DNA from: Aquila chrysaetos chrysaetos
Taxonomy: Eukaryota; Chordata; Aves; Accipitriformes; Accipitridae
Length of the DNA stretch: 64,000 bases
Direction: 5' to 3'
Assembly: GCF_900496995.4 (NCBI RefSeq)
Contig: NC_044004.1
Span: 48,142,224 to 48,206,223 of the forward strand
Under the pieces are notes generated by a model that made no database searches, had not been told where the DNA came from, and worked only from the letters and a program-made list of their open reading frames with translations. Position 1 is the stretch's first letter. Each line of letters begins with the position of its first letter. Shown here piece by piece: positions 1 to 11,578 of this stretch. Position numbers and translations under genes: made by a program.

Positions 1-547
1 ACTAACATGAAAATCACATTTTGTGTGTGCCAGAACACAAAGTTTTAACTGGAGATCACTATTATGAAATACAGAACTCATACCACATATGTGAAATGTC
101 AGTGCACACATAACCTGAATGCTATAAAAGTAGACAATAGAGAAATGCCTCAAAAATATGTGTACTGTTTCCAATATATCTGGAAACTGCATTTATATTT
201 GCCATCTCAAAGGTAGTATCACAAGGGCAAGTGAACCCACTTACTTTCTGGTGGAAGCTGAAGAAGTTTGAAGGGATACACTGAGATATACAGCAGTCCT
301 CCTGAATATATTCAATATTAGAAAGTAATTTACTCTCTCATGGCTATCTGGAGCTGTTGGCTGGAACAACACTGAACATTTTTTCATTCTCGCTTGCTCT
401 GAAAAATAAAGGCTACATTTAACTGTGGTAGGAATGAGCTTCCACAATCAGTACTTCAGGTCACTTTGAAATATCCCCTCAAGGCAAACCTCTTGCAGAA
501 TAGTATCTTTGAATAAAATTTTCTACCACTTCTGGCAGACTATGAAA
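1..547. other. Intergenic, nothing recognised
   Basis: AT-rich sequence on the left edge. The only open frames are short and lack start context, splice sites or family resemblance. I see no repeat family or RNA gene. Confidence 0.5.
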
Positions 548-1185
548 TTAGAATCACAGATTAATACAGATTGAAAAGCTGTCAGGAGATTGAGTTTAAG
601 CCATGTATGATTAGCTGAGGTTCTCTGCTCAAGTTTTTAATATCTTCAAAGATGGAGATTACACAACCTCTCTGGGTAACCAGTTCTAATGTCTGACCAT
701 CCTCAATGTAAAATAGTTTTCCTACTATTTAATTGGATTTACTTCATTGCAGCTTCTCTCTGACGCCTCTTGTGCACCTACCAGAAAAGGTCTGGCTTCA
801 TCTAGTCTGTAACTACCCATCAGACAGTTTAGGACAGCAGTACAATCTTCCCTTGGCTTTCTCTTCTTCAGGCTAAACAAATCCAGCTCTCTCAGCCTCT
901 CCTTGTATATCATATGTTCTAGCATCTCGATGGTCTTTCTCTGGACTCACTCCAGTATATCAATATATTTCTTGTACTGGGGAGCCCAAAACTGAACATA
1001 GTATTTCAGATGCAGTCTCTCAAATGCCAGATAGAGGGAAATAATCACCTCCCTCAACCTGCTCTCTATGTTCTTGCTATTACAGCCTAGCATGTAGCTG
1101 GCCTTCTTTACTGAGAGGATACACCACTTTCACATGTTCAGCTTGTCTATGGGGACACCTAGATCATTTTCTGCAAAGTTTCAGG
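548..1185 (-). mobile_element. Degraded CR1 LINE 3' fragment
   Basis: Read on the minus strand this matches the 3' part of an avian CR1. It carries the segments typical of the C-terminal RT region and the 3' UTR: the stretch encoding a 'rLreLdLfsLkkrK'-type peptide (around 860-915) and the segment about a newly formed mean of Cys-poor linker text near 1080-1180. The reading frame is interrupted by stops and indels, so it is an old, dead, 5'-truncated copy. The outer limits are approximate (about 50 bp either side). Confidence 0.75.
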
Positions 1186-1549
1186 TCTCCGGACTGCACT
1201 GTTGTAGCTACAACAATATCTCATACTTGAGTACTTCACACTATTGTACCTCTTCACAGCAAACCAGGCTAGTTCTGTTTATTGCTCTACTCTGGCATAA
1301 AATGGAAGCACAAAAGGCGAACTGAACCTTTCAATTAGCCAAGGAAGAACCTGGATTTTCAACCAAGGCCAAGAAAACGCTAGCAAAAAGCATGGTTACT
1401 ATGTATCACCTCATAAATCCTGGATTCTGTTCACATTGGTAGGAAGCTAGGCAGAGATTGCTATGGGTCAACTCTCAAATGCTGTAAGGTTACATCAACC
1501 TGAGAAACCTTGTACCATCACCTTACAGCCATAAAATAAGCATACTTTT

Positions 1550-3225
1550 TTGACTCAGTCTTCATTGGCAAGTGCTCCAGCCACACTGCCCAACTCGCAG
1601 AAGGCAAAGGCTTCTGGACTGGGAGAATGAAGAACTGCCCACTGTAGGAAAAAGCTCAGGTACAAGACCATCTAAGGAACCTGAAGGTGCACAAGTCCAT
1701 GGGACCCAATGAGATGCATCCACAAGTCCCGAGGGAACTGGGGGATGAAGTGGCTAAGCCAGCATCCATTATATTTGAGAAGTTGTGGCAGTCTGGTGAA
1801 ATTTCCACTGACTGGAAAAGGGAAACATAACCTCCCTTTTTAAAAAGGGAAAAAAGGAAGAGCTGGGGAGCTACAGGCCAGTCAGTCTCACCTCTGTGCC
1901 TGGGCAAGATCAGGGAGCAGATCCTCCTGGAAACTATGCTAGGGCACATGGACAATAAGGAGGTGATCAGTGACAGCCAACATGGCTTCACTAAGGGCAA
2001 ATTGTACCTGACAACTTTGGTGGCCTTCTACAACAGGGTTACAGCACTGGTGGGTAAGGGAAGAGAAACTGACATCATCTACCTGGACTTGTGCAAAGAG
2101 TTTGACACTGTCCCACACAACATCCTTGTCTCTAAATTAGAGAGACATGGATTTGACGGATGGACCACTTGGTGGATAAGGAATTGGCTGGATGGTTGCA
2201 CTGAAAGAGTTGCGGTCAATGGCTCGATGTCCAAGTGGAGAGCAGTGATGAGTGGCATTCCTCAGGGGTCGGTATTGGGACTGGCGCTGTTTAACATCTT
2301 TGTCGGCAACACAGACAGTGGGATCAAGTGCACCCTCAGCAAATTTGCCAACGACACCAAGCTGTGTGGTGTGGTTGACGTGCTGGAGGGAAGGGATGCC
2401 ATCAAGAGAGACCTTGACAGGCTTGAGAGGTGGGCCCGTGCGAACCTCATGAAGTTCAACAGGGCCAAGTGCAAGGTCCTGCACATGGGTCAGGGCAATC
2501 CCAAGGACAAATACATGCTGGGCGATGAGTGGATTGAGAGCAGCCCTGTGGAGAAGGACTTGGTGGTATTAGTGGATGAAAAACTGAACACGAGCCAGCA
2601 ACATGCACTCACAGCCCAGAAAGACAACTGTAACCTGGACTGCATGAAAAGAATTGTGGCTAGCAGGTCAAGGGAGGTGATTCTGGCCCTCTGCTCCGCT
2701 CTCGTGAGACTCAACCTGGAGTGCTGCATTCAGCTCTGGGGCCCCCAACATAAGGACATGGACCTGCTCAAGTGGTTCCAGAGGAGGGCCACAAAGACGA
2801 TCAGAGGACTGGAGCACCTCCCCTATGAGGATAGGCTGAGAAAGTTGAGGTTGCTTAGCCTGGAGAAGAGAAGGCTCCAGGGAGACCTTATAGCAGCCTT
2901 CCAGTACCTAAAGGGGGCCTACAGGAAAGATGGGGAAGGACTCTTTAACTGGGAGTGTAGCGATAGGACAACAGGTAATCGTTTTAAACTGAAAGAGGGT
3001 AGATCTAGATTAGATATTAGGAAGAAATTATTTACTGTGAGGGTGGTGAGGTACAGGAACAGGTTGCCCAGAGAGGTTGTGGATGCCCCATCCCTGGAAG
3101 TGTTCAAGGCCAGGTTAGATGGAGCTTTGAGCAACCTGGTCTAGTGGAAGGTGTCCCTGCCCATGGCAGGGGCATTGGAACTAGATGAACTTTAAGGTCC
3201 TTTCCAACTCAAACCATTCTGTGAT
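1550..3225 (+). mobile_element. CR1 LINE, 5'-truncated, relatively well preserved
   Basis: A non-LTR retrotransposon of the chicken-repeat-1 family. It begins inside the endonuclease-RT linker region of ORF2 and runs through the reverse transcriptase to the 3' end, where the short terminal motif ATTCTGTGA (about 3216-3224) is the usual CR1 3' signature; CR1 has no poly(A) tail. The copy is 5'-truncated, as most CR1 insertions are. An in-frame stop and frame disturbance near 1825-1850 separate the upstream RT start from the long downstream open frame. It lies in the same orientation as CTSO but about 17 kb upstream, with no sign of a functional link. Of the CR1 pieces in the window this one is clearly the youngest. 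Confidence 0.9.
1936..3144 (+). pseudogene. CR1 ORF2 reverse transcriptase remnant, 402 codons open
   Basis: A 402-codon open frame covering the RT palm and thumb of CR1 ORF2. The ATG at 1936 is internal to the domain, not a real start. Visible RT motifs in order are YLDL (motif A, near residue 49, with the first catalytic Asp), GIPQGSVLG (motif B, about residue 107) and the motif C box near residue 138, which reads FAND where an active copy has FADD. The change is GAC to AAC at 2350-2352 and removes one catalytic Asp, so this protein should have no polymerase activity even if made. The frame upstream of 1936 is broken near 1830 and the endonuclease is missing. The tail carries the usual CR1 C-terminal arginine-rich segment and ends ...LSNLV. 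It is a decaying insertion, not a host gene. Confidence 0.88.
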
Positions 3226-4193
3226 TTACTTCCTCTTTTCATTCTTCTGTCTTTTGATATGTGATGTACAGAAAGTAGTATTTCTTACTCTTCATTTGGC
3301 TCAGAAAAATAATTTCTTTCATGCTATTAAGTGTCTGACCACTAAATTAAGTCACATTATTCTGTGGAGGAAAGGGTTGGATGTAGTACTTCATTATGAG
3401 CAGACACCAAATCTCTGTTTCAGTCGTTTTGCACTGCTTATCTCAATATAAATATGATTGTATCTGCAGGCAGAAGTTGGAATGATATATAATATAATAT
3501 ACTGGAAATTTTGGTTTAGAAAATAAATACAAGGTGCAAAGTATTTGATACTGTAATTTCCTGATGTAGCTAACCAGGAGTAGAATGATCATACCAGCCT
3601 GGTATCAAAACCAAATGCGTAATTCTCTACTCCTTTACAGCCTGTGTCTGTAAACAATGGGAATGAAACACTACCATTTAGTAGGATATGTTTCCTACTC
3701 TTAGCTAAGAGAGATATGTCAAATGTCCCAAGGAGAGTTTCCCGAGATCTTGATCTCTATTCGTTCCAGCCTTTAGTCTTGAAACTGATTTTTAGTGCTA
3801 AAACACAACTTTTTGTGACCATAATTGCACTTCCATGAAGACTTAGTAAAATGATCCTAAGACAGCACTGGGGAATAATCACAAGAATAAGCTATGGACA
3901 CATCAACTATCGAAAGACAGCAGAATGGTCACATGGTGCCAACACCTACTTCTTACCTCTTCTTCTAGTAATGCATTTAAAAAGGAAAAACACATCACTT
4001 TCTTAATTGCTATTTTATACATGAGTGTGTAAGTTAATATAAGTTCTGCATTAACTACCATATGTTACAGAATCACAAATAGGATGGCAGAAAACCCCTG
4101 CATTGAATACTCTAAAAAGTATTACAGACTGGTGATATATACATGAGAATTTGAGAAGTCAAGTTCCCAGAGAAAATTCAACAGTATGCATAT
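3226..4193. other. Intergenic, nothing recognised
   Basis: AT-rich spacer between two CR1 fragments. Open frames are under 90 codons, with no splice context or protein resemblance. No RNA gene or repeat family was recognised. Confidence 0.45.
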
Positions 4194-4455
4194 ATAGAAT
4201 CATAGAATATTCTGAGTTGGAAGGGACCCACAAGGATCATTGAGTCCAACTCCTGAATCCACACAAGGCAACGTAAAAGTTAAACCATATATCTAAGAGC
4301 ACTGTCCAAACACTTCTTAACACCAACAGGCTTGGGGCCATGACCACTGCCCTGGGGATCTTGTTCCAGTGCTTGACCACCCTCTCAGTGAAGAACTTTT
4401 TCCTAATAGCCAATCTGAACTTCCCCTAATGCAGCTTTAAGCCTTTTCCTTGCCT
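4194..4455 (-). mobile_element. CR1 LINE 3' end fragment
   Basis: On the plus strand this starts with the reverse complement of the CR1 3' terminus (AGAATCATAGAAT at about 4196) and continues through the phrase-like blocks typical of CR1 3' ends in birds: the 'tuggaagggaccc' block, the 'ttgagtccaactcct' block, and the 'agtgaagaactttttccta' block. It is inserted antisense to the window, is about 260 bp long and is strongly 5'-truncated. The end near 4455 is approximate. Confidence 0.9.
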
Positions 4456-6730
4456 ATCATTTTTACAAACACACACACACTACATAATTTTTTATATTAT
4501 AAAGCACCTACTTAATGCCGGTTGTTTCTGTTTCAATATCTGCTTTAGCTAACAGGGTTCTACAGATAATCACACTTCAAGGAAGTTAAATACTAATATT
4601 CTTTATGGCTTTCTTGTTACTTTCACCTTCTGTTAACTTGCTTATCTATTTCAGAACACTGTAAATATGTATTTCTATTCCAACGGCAAGTTAATGAGAT
4701 TACAGCAGTGGTTAAGGCACTCATTTCTATGGTGTTGATTTAATAAAAAGAACCCATTTTAAGAACTGCAGCACTGAAAAGATAATGTAAAACATTTATT
4801 TGTGCAGACATTGCAGTACTGCCAGCCTGACACAGTTGCCCTTATGGAGGGAGGTATAGACTTGGGAACCCTATTCACAGCCTCATTAGAATAACAGCAG
4901 AACAAGACCGAGTGAAACAGAGGAATATGGAAAGGGATAACGGGGCAGCATCTGAGTTGTGATACTCCAGACTGCTGAGTCAGGAGAGTCATCAGAGTCC
5001 TAACCCACACAGAACTCTGTGGGTCAGCAGGCAACACAAGGAATAATGGAAGTAGAAGTCACAGCTGATAGCTCTTGGGACACAGCATGTTAAGAAGTGA
5101 CACAGATAAATCTCTCCAATAATCGTACTTACCTGTGAGACTGAGGAAGTGCAACTGGAAATAGCGCCTTCTGTCAGTTCTTAGTCTGTATGTATTTGTA
5201 GGTGCATCAGTCTCTTTGAAATCTATTCCCACTTCACAGGAAGGAAACTGAAGATGAAGGTTTGAGTTGCCACTCTAAACTTAAGATTTTCTTCTTGAAA
5301 TAAGTACAACATAGACCTAGGATAGGAAAGAACAAGTCAATTTTAGCTATGTCTGAAATTCAGATATTAAGCATGACACAATATAAGAAACACTGTCACA
5401 AAGCTCACTTGCTGATCATAGAAACTGGGTAAAATCAACTTTTGTAGGACTTGGGGGGGGGGGGAGAGGGGGAACCCCACAAGACCAGAATCAAAAATAA
5501 AAACCTTGGGGGTTTACTTTGGTTGTTGTTTTGTTTTGATTTGTTTTTTTCTGGTTGATCAAGCAAGGCTTTTAAAACAGAGAAATTTGTGAAAAAGTAA
5601 ACTTTTGCTGCAGAGGTGGAGTACTGAAAAGCAATCAAACCAGAATTGCTGATTGCCAATGCAAGCATTTTTTAACCTTTTCTGTAAAATTCCTATAACC
5701 AAAGTACGTCATATCAGCCACAAAGAGTTAACAATTTCAGTCTTGCTTAAACACCTAGAGTACAATAAATCCTCCACAAAAGAGGTGCTTCCATCATTTA
5801 ATTATTCCTAGCCTGAAAATGCATTCTAGTTTGAACATGGACATTGAGTTAAATGTGGAAAAAGCATTATATAACACACAAGCATCCTGCCTGCTTTAGC
5901 TCTCCAGTTAGGTAACTGTTTTCAGGAAAGCTAACACAAAAGCACAAGAATAATAAAACCTTTTTGTTGACATTTCCACAGCTACCCATTGGAATCTCCC
6001 TTTAAACTGCTGCATTCTTACACAGTGCAGTAGATTATAATTGAAGAAAAAGTACTGGAAAATAAGATTAAGATACCATACCGTTATTCCCTGATATTAA
6101 GTGATATTTAAATGTAACTGATTCACTGGCAGAACAGTTACACAGAATTCTATTTAATGAGCACCTCTATCCTACATACAGTATTTTGCAACAGCAGAAT
6201 ACCATTTTCATCCCTGCTACTACACAAGTGGGGCATATATCACACTAGATAAGAGTTTAAAGAAGCAATATGGTATAAGATTAAGGTTTAAATTAACCCT
6301 TAAAAATTTAAGGACAAATACATGTCGCTCTAGTGCAGTTTATTCGGCTCAATACCTTCTATTGATGTATTTTGTGTCCAACTTCCTGTTGTGTACAAAG
6401 AGCCTGCTTGGCTCTTGCTGTGAGATATACTTAAAGATAGCATCCTGACAAGCAGATTTTAAAAGTTCAGATCACATATACACCCATCAATTTTGGTGAA
6501 GTTAACTGTGATTTTATATTCTAGCTACAGATTTTTACAGTAAAATTTTTGCTCACACTTACCATATTGCTCAACTATGCTGCACTGAGAGATTTCTAAG
6601 CATTCACTATCCTCCCCACAGACTTACAGGGCTTGACAGATTAAAATATGATGCAAGAAAAAGCCGTGCACCCTCATAAATACTATTACATCGAATGGTT
6701 CTTCTGGTATTAAAATAGTGGGTACTGAGG
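4456..6730. other. Intergenic, nothing recognised
   Basis: A short CA run sits at about 4471-4482 and a 12-base G homopolymer at 5453-5464, followed by a T/G-rich low-complexity stretch to about 5550. Otherwise this is AT-rich sequence without a convincing exon, RNA gene or repeat family. Confidence 0.4.
5453..5470 (+). repeat. G-rich homopolymer tract
   Basis: Twelve G residues (5453-5464) followed by AGAGGGGG. Simple repeat with potential for G-quadruplex formation. Confidence 0.85.
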
Positions 6731-7313
6731 TGTGGTGGTTTAACCCTAGCCAGCAACTAAGCACCGCACAGCCGCTCACTCACTCCCCCCCCACCCAGTG
6801 GGATGGGGGAGAAAATCGGGAAAAGAAGCAAAACCCACGGGTTGAGGTAAGAACGGTTTAATAGAACAGAAAAAAAGAAACTAATAATGATAATGATAAC
6901 ACTAATAAAATGACAACAGCAATAATGAAAGGATTGGAATGTACAAATGATGCGCAGTGCAATTGCTCGCCACCCGCCAACCGACACCCAGCTAGTTGCC
7001 GAGCGGCGATTCCCCCCGCCCCCACTCCCCCCAGTTTATATACTGGGCATGATGTCACATGGTATGGAGTACCCTGTTGGCCAGTTTGGGTCAGCTGCCC
7101 TGGCTGTGTCCTGTGCCAACTTCTTGTGCCCCTCCAGCTTTCTCGCTGGCTGGGCATGAGAAACTGAAAAATCCTTGACATTAGCCTAAACACTACTTAG
7201 CAACAACTGAAAACATCAGTGTTATCAACATTCTTCACATACTGAACTCAAAACATAGCACCGTACCAGCTACTAGGAAGACAGTTAACTCTATCCCAGC
7301 TGAAACTAGGACA
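6731..7313 (-). mobile_element. Solo LTR of an endogenous retrovirus (avian type)
   Basis: An isolated long terminal repeat of about 583 bp with canonical TG...CA ends, read on the minus strand (5' end at 7313). Visible parts: the U3 start with a 'cagctgggatagagttaac' block, a core promoter with TATATAA (plus-strand complement at 7035-7042), an R/U5 segment, and an ATTAAA poly(A) signal (complement at 6857-6862) before the U5 end at 6731. Flanking bases TGAGG (6726-6730) and TGAGT (7314-7318) look like a 5-bp target-site duplication with one mismatch. No gag, pol or env sequence lies next to it, so recombination between two LTRs has probably removed the interior. I recognise the LTR type as one common in neoavian birds but do not assign a family name. 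It is not capable of producing virus. Confidence 0.85.
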
Positions 7314-7676
7314 TGAGTAAAGATTGAGTATGCCCCCCTTTATCTTGGTAACTGCAACCTGGAACATGTAGGTATTTCCCACCACCACCACCCAGAACCT
7401 CTTAGGCAAAAAAATGAAGCCTGTTGAAATACTGTCTGAATAAATTTTAACTAAAATATTTTCTCTCACAAATAACTGTGTAAAATACTGCTTAAAAACA
7501 TTTTAATTGCTGTATTTCAATTCTATAAAATGCCTTTTTTACAATATGCACCTCAGATGAAGCTACTGTAATTCAAGCTTATAACTTTAGACAATTATAA
7601 TTATGTATATAAAGTAGGTATATATTCTATATCAAAAATTACCATTTGTGTTTAAGACTGTACTGTGTTAATTACA

Positions 7677-7806
7677 TACATATATATATATATGCCACTC
7701 CTGTATCTTCAAGCTTTTTTCACTCAAAACATGTGTTTCTTCTATGACTATATACTATTTTATTAATTATTTTAATAATAATAATAATTTAAAAAATAAT
7801 AATAAG
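7677..7806. repeat. AT-rich simple repeats (TA)n and (AAT)n
   Basis: A TA dinucleotide run at 7677-7693, and an imperfect AAT/ATA trinucleotide array at about 7765-7806. Between them lies unique AT-rich sequence. No gene association. Confidence 0.75.
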
Positions 7807-10800
7807 TCCTCTATCATTAGTTTACTTTTTAGATTGGGAAAGGAGTATCATGGGGCCAGTATGAGCTGACACGGATCAGTCAGAAGCAAGAGGATCCCTG
7901 GGGAATGACAGCAACTCTGCACTGCCCTCTGCTGTGCTGCCTGCTTTGCTGGAGGACTTCTCTCCTTGCTCACAGCAGGAATACAGCTGAATGTCTCCAT
8001 AATACCCAAGACACCATGCTGGGACACCTCAGTCCTCCTTTAGCTACTGGTCAGCTACTGAGAATTAGCTGACAATTGATAAAATTATATACTGTTCAAG
8101 TTCTCTTGTAAGAACCTTACTTTTGATCCTTCTTGGTTTATAGTTCCATTATTCTATAGTAAATTAATTCCATAGTAAACCATTAGTTAGTCTTTGTGTT
8201 TAAAAAGATGCAGAAGTCCTCAGGACTAGAAACTGGGGATCAGAGGTAGAGGCTCTCCGCAGGCTTTAAATCATGATTTCCAGAAGTGCCACCCAAACAG
8301 CTATGTATAGACACTCTTTAAGGTCAAATTTTGTTATTCAGTCCCCACCAATGTCCTACTCAAATGATCCTCCATGAACAAAATTTTGTGAATTTCTCTT
8401 GTAAATTAACTCTTTAACACAATCAAGCTATTATAATGCTTTATATCCCTCCATGGGATTTTAGCACACCACGTGACTATTGCTAAGTACCTGCAGTGCA
8501 GAAAAGTAAAATTGCTCACACTACTTTCAAAGGTGGTGACTGAAATGTTATAAATAGTTCATTAAATAGCTTTTAATCAGATTAAAACTACTCAGCAAAG
8601 GAATGCCTTTTGTCTATAAGTCACTGATTCATATATATTAATTGTTCTCCTTCCTGAAATAATATCAGGTAAAAATTGCACTTAATTCTCGGACAAAACC
8701 CTCAAAGAGTGAGGTGAAGATAAATCACTTACAAACATTGTTTATAAAACCAGTCCCAGTGAGGCTTCTTTGTTTATTGAAAGGCTGTTAGAAAATGTAT
8801 TACTAACTTTAATTTGATAGACTGTACTTACCCAAAATAAATCTAAGCCATTTCTGGATCACCAGAATTCATTAAGTTAACTTACTACATGGGAAGACTT
8901 TCTTAATTGCCTCCACAGTAATTTATTTAAAATGAAAGTGAAAAGAAATCACAAATTAACCATCCCTTTCAACTATTTATTTCCCAACTTAGCAGGACTG
9001 CTATCTTCAAGATTTTGTTCCTACAAACATACAACATAAGACTGCTCAGTGAAGTCCACTGAGCATCCAATTTAGTACCACGTTTTGGTTAGTGATACAG
9101 CTGCTGCCCTGACATTTTCAGTCTTCAGAATGGTTACAAGAATCAAATTGAACTGGCAAGGACTAAGTTGTGAAGTCAAAATTTGAGTCATCTCTCATGA
9201 CTAATCAGTATTCAAGTGCTAAGCTTGTATTCAAACCACTTTATCTTTCTTCTTTACAATTACTGAAAACTACTACAACAATCTGTAGTTTTATGCTTCA
9301 ATGAACCAAAAGCATTTGTAGGGATATTTCACTTGGCAAGCAATGGAGACCTTTTTAGATTTTTATCATCTTGTTAGACTCTCTTCCTAGTCCCCAGAGG
9401 TGGTAATTCAATAACTGCAGGATTAATCCAGAAAAAAGCTAAAACCCACTTGAGTTTTTTAATGAATTTAAGGAAGGCTAACCAGGCAAGCCAGAGGGGT
9501 GTGCAACTTATCAATGACTTATCAAGTTTTCATGATGCAGTAGTTCTTGCTATTCTAGTGAGGCACTATACCCACACTTTAGGAAAGAGCTATGCTTGGA
9601 TTTACAGCAGACAGACCAGATGCTGGTCTTTGTCTTCGTATTTATTTTTCCAACCTCTGTTGCAAATCAAAAAAAATCTTCCCTTTCCAAGATGGTTAGA
9701 AAAAAAGGTGATCAAAGCACTACAGATTGATGGGATATTCTTCTAATTAGGGAAGGAAAACATAATGCACTGTATACTTGGCTTTCAAGTGAGATGGCAT
9801 TACGCTTAAGACTTAACTTTGCAGTCTTTAAAAGGGTCAACACTGATAAAAAGAAAAATGTTAGGAAAATGACAAAGTATCAGCCATTTGTCCCAACATC
9901 CAAATAAAACAATGAATGTCTCCATTTTTGTCTGCATGTCACCTGATATCTCTTGAGCATGAGATGGCTGCACCAGCTGCTCACCAGGGACACAGGTGGC
10001 TGCCAAGTCTGCAGTCAACCCTGGCTGCTGTGGGATATAACTGGGACTGTTGAAGGGGCCATATCCTGTCTGGGCAGGCAGAAATCTCTCTCCCTTCAAT
10101 GTATTTGGCTCCATCAAGAAAGTATTTTTTAATGCATATAAAGGGATAAATTTGCCCTACCCTAAAGGGTTCACTTCCTTGCCTGCAATGCACTGGAGAA
10201 ATAGCCAGGCCAGGCCTACCTGGAAATCATGGCTTTGTGGCCATTTCCCTGGATGTGCTTCCCCGCACTGCCTCCCTGCCCCTGCCCAGCTGGCTACCTC
10301 TGTTGCTCCCCACTTGCTGCATGACCCAGAGGATACTTTTGACTATGCAGAATCACACTCAGAACAGAAGAATGAGAATTATTAAAATCCCTTTAATAAT
10401 GTTCAAACAAAAGAGCAAAATTAACCCAAGTCTATACAGATTCAAAACCAAGGATGTCTGAATGAAATTCTCCCACAGCTATAAGACCAGCCTTAAAGAA
10501 GAGTGCACTTCCACCCTTTGCTTTGCTCATAAGCATACTATTTCTGCTTCATAGCCCACCTACCACATGGCAAAGAGGAGTTCACAGGTTATAGCTAGGG
10601 CACTGTGGTGGCAGGCTCCAGCCTAATATACCCCTCTTTATAAAAAGAAAGAGAAAGTCCTCTGGTAATTCAAGCTCAGCCCTGAACCCTACTCAGCACT
10701 GTTTAAAGCAGACTGCCTGTACAATGAGCAAGGGCAGAGTGTAATCTGGCAGGCCTGCTGTGGAAAATGAGTTCCTGAAAGCTCTTGAAGCTGGGCTTAG

Positions 10801-11556
10801 GTAAGCACCTCTTGCCACAGCAGTTAGCTTCCCATTTTAATTGCACACATTTCACCATAACATTGGCTCCAAATTACAATAAATTTTTAAGGCAAATAAC
10901 ATCTCAGCTATTTAATCGCTAGGGCCAGCCAGTCTGCACTTTAAATATGGACCACATTGCAGGTAATGCATATTCTTCCCAATACTGGATCACAAAGGTA
11001 CACAATAACAAACTCCTAAGCACTCATTAGTGCTCATTTCCTTCTGCAGTCTACAAATGTGAAATCTAACTCAGTAGCACTTTATACTCTCTTTGCATTC
11101 ATTTTGGCTGGGAATAAATGGTGGTGGTAACTGAAAAAATCCTCTCTTCTTATCATCAAAATGAAGTACATTGGCTTAAGAAACATACTCCAAACACATC
11201 CGCAATTGTCCTCAGCTCAAACTATACATCACTTAATTTCACTACGTTTTCAGTCATCTCAAAATACTTAAGCGTGAATAACTCAATGAGACAAACTGTC
11301 TGTGTTTTGAGCACAGAAAATATTAAAATTGTTGTTGTATGTTCACGGTCAACCTAATGAAGAAGCATGTCTGGTGTTGGCTCTAGCCTGGTAGCAAGGT
11401 TACTACAACTTTTTAACCACCCCAAAGAGAAATTCTGTTCAAGTTAAAAGGAAGGATAAGCATCTCAACCTCAAAATAAAAATGCTATGTATCTGTACCT
11501 AGTAACCTGTCAATAAAGAGCAGCGCTCTACTCCAGAGCAAACGGCAGCACACCAC

Positions 11557-11578
11557 AAACAACTAGAACTAGTTGTTT
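11557..11578. repeat. Perfect inverted repeat (10-bp arms, 2-nt centre)
   Basis: AAACAACTAG at 11557-11566 and its exact complement CTAGTTGTTT at 11569-11578 flank a central AA. No flanking element explains it. It could be a chance palindrome, a protein dimer site, or the centre of an old inverted-repeat element. Confidence 0.6.

Noticed and set aside
6858-7193. A 111-codon frame on the minus strand and overlapping frames at 6910-7167
   Set aside because: They lie wholly inside the solo LTR, which has no coding role of its own.
9450-10461. Several overlapping 70-110 codon frames between 9.4 and 10.5 kb
   Set aside because: No start context, splice sites, domain resemblance or codon pattern. 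Overlapping frames on both strands suggest chance.
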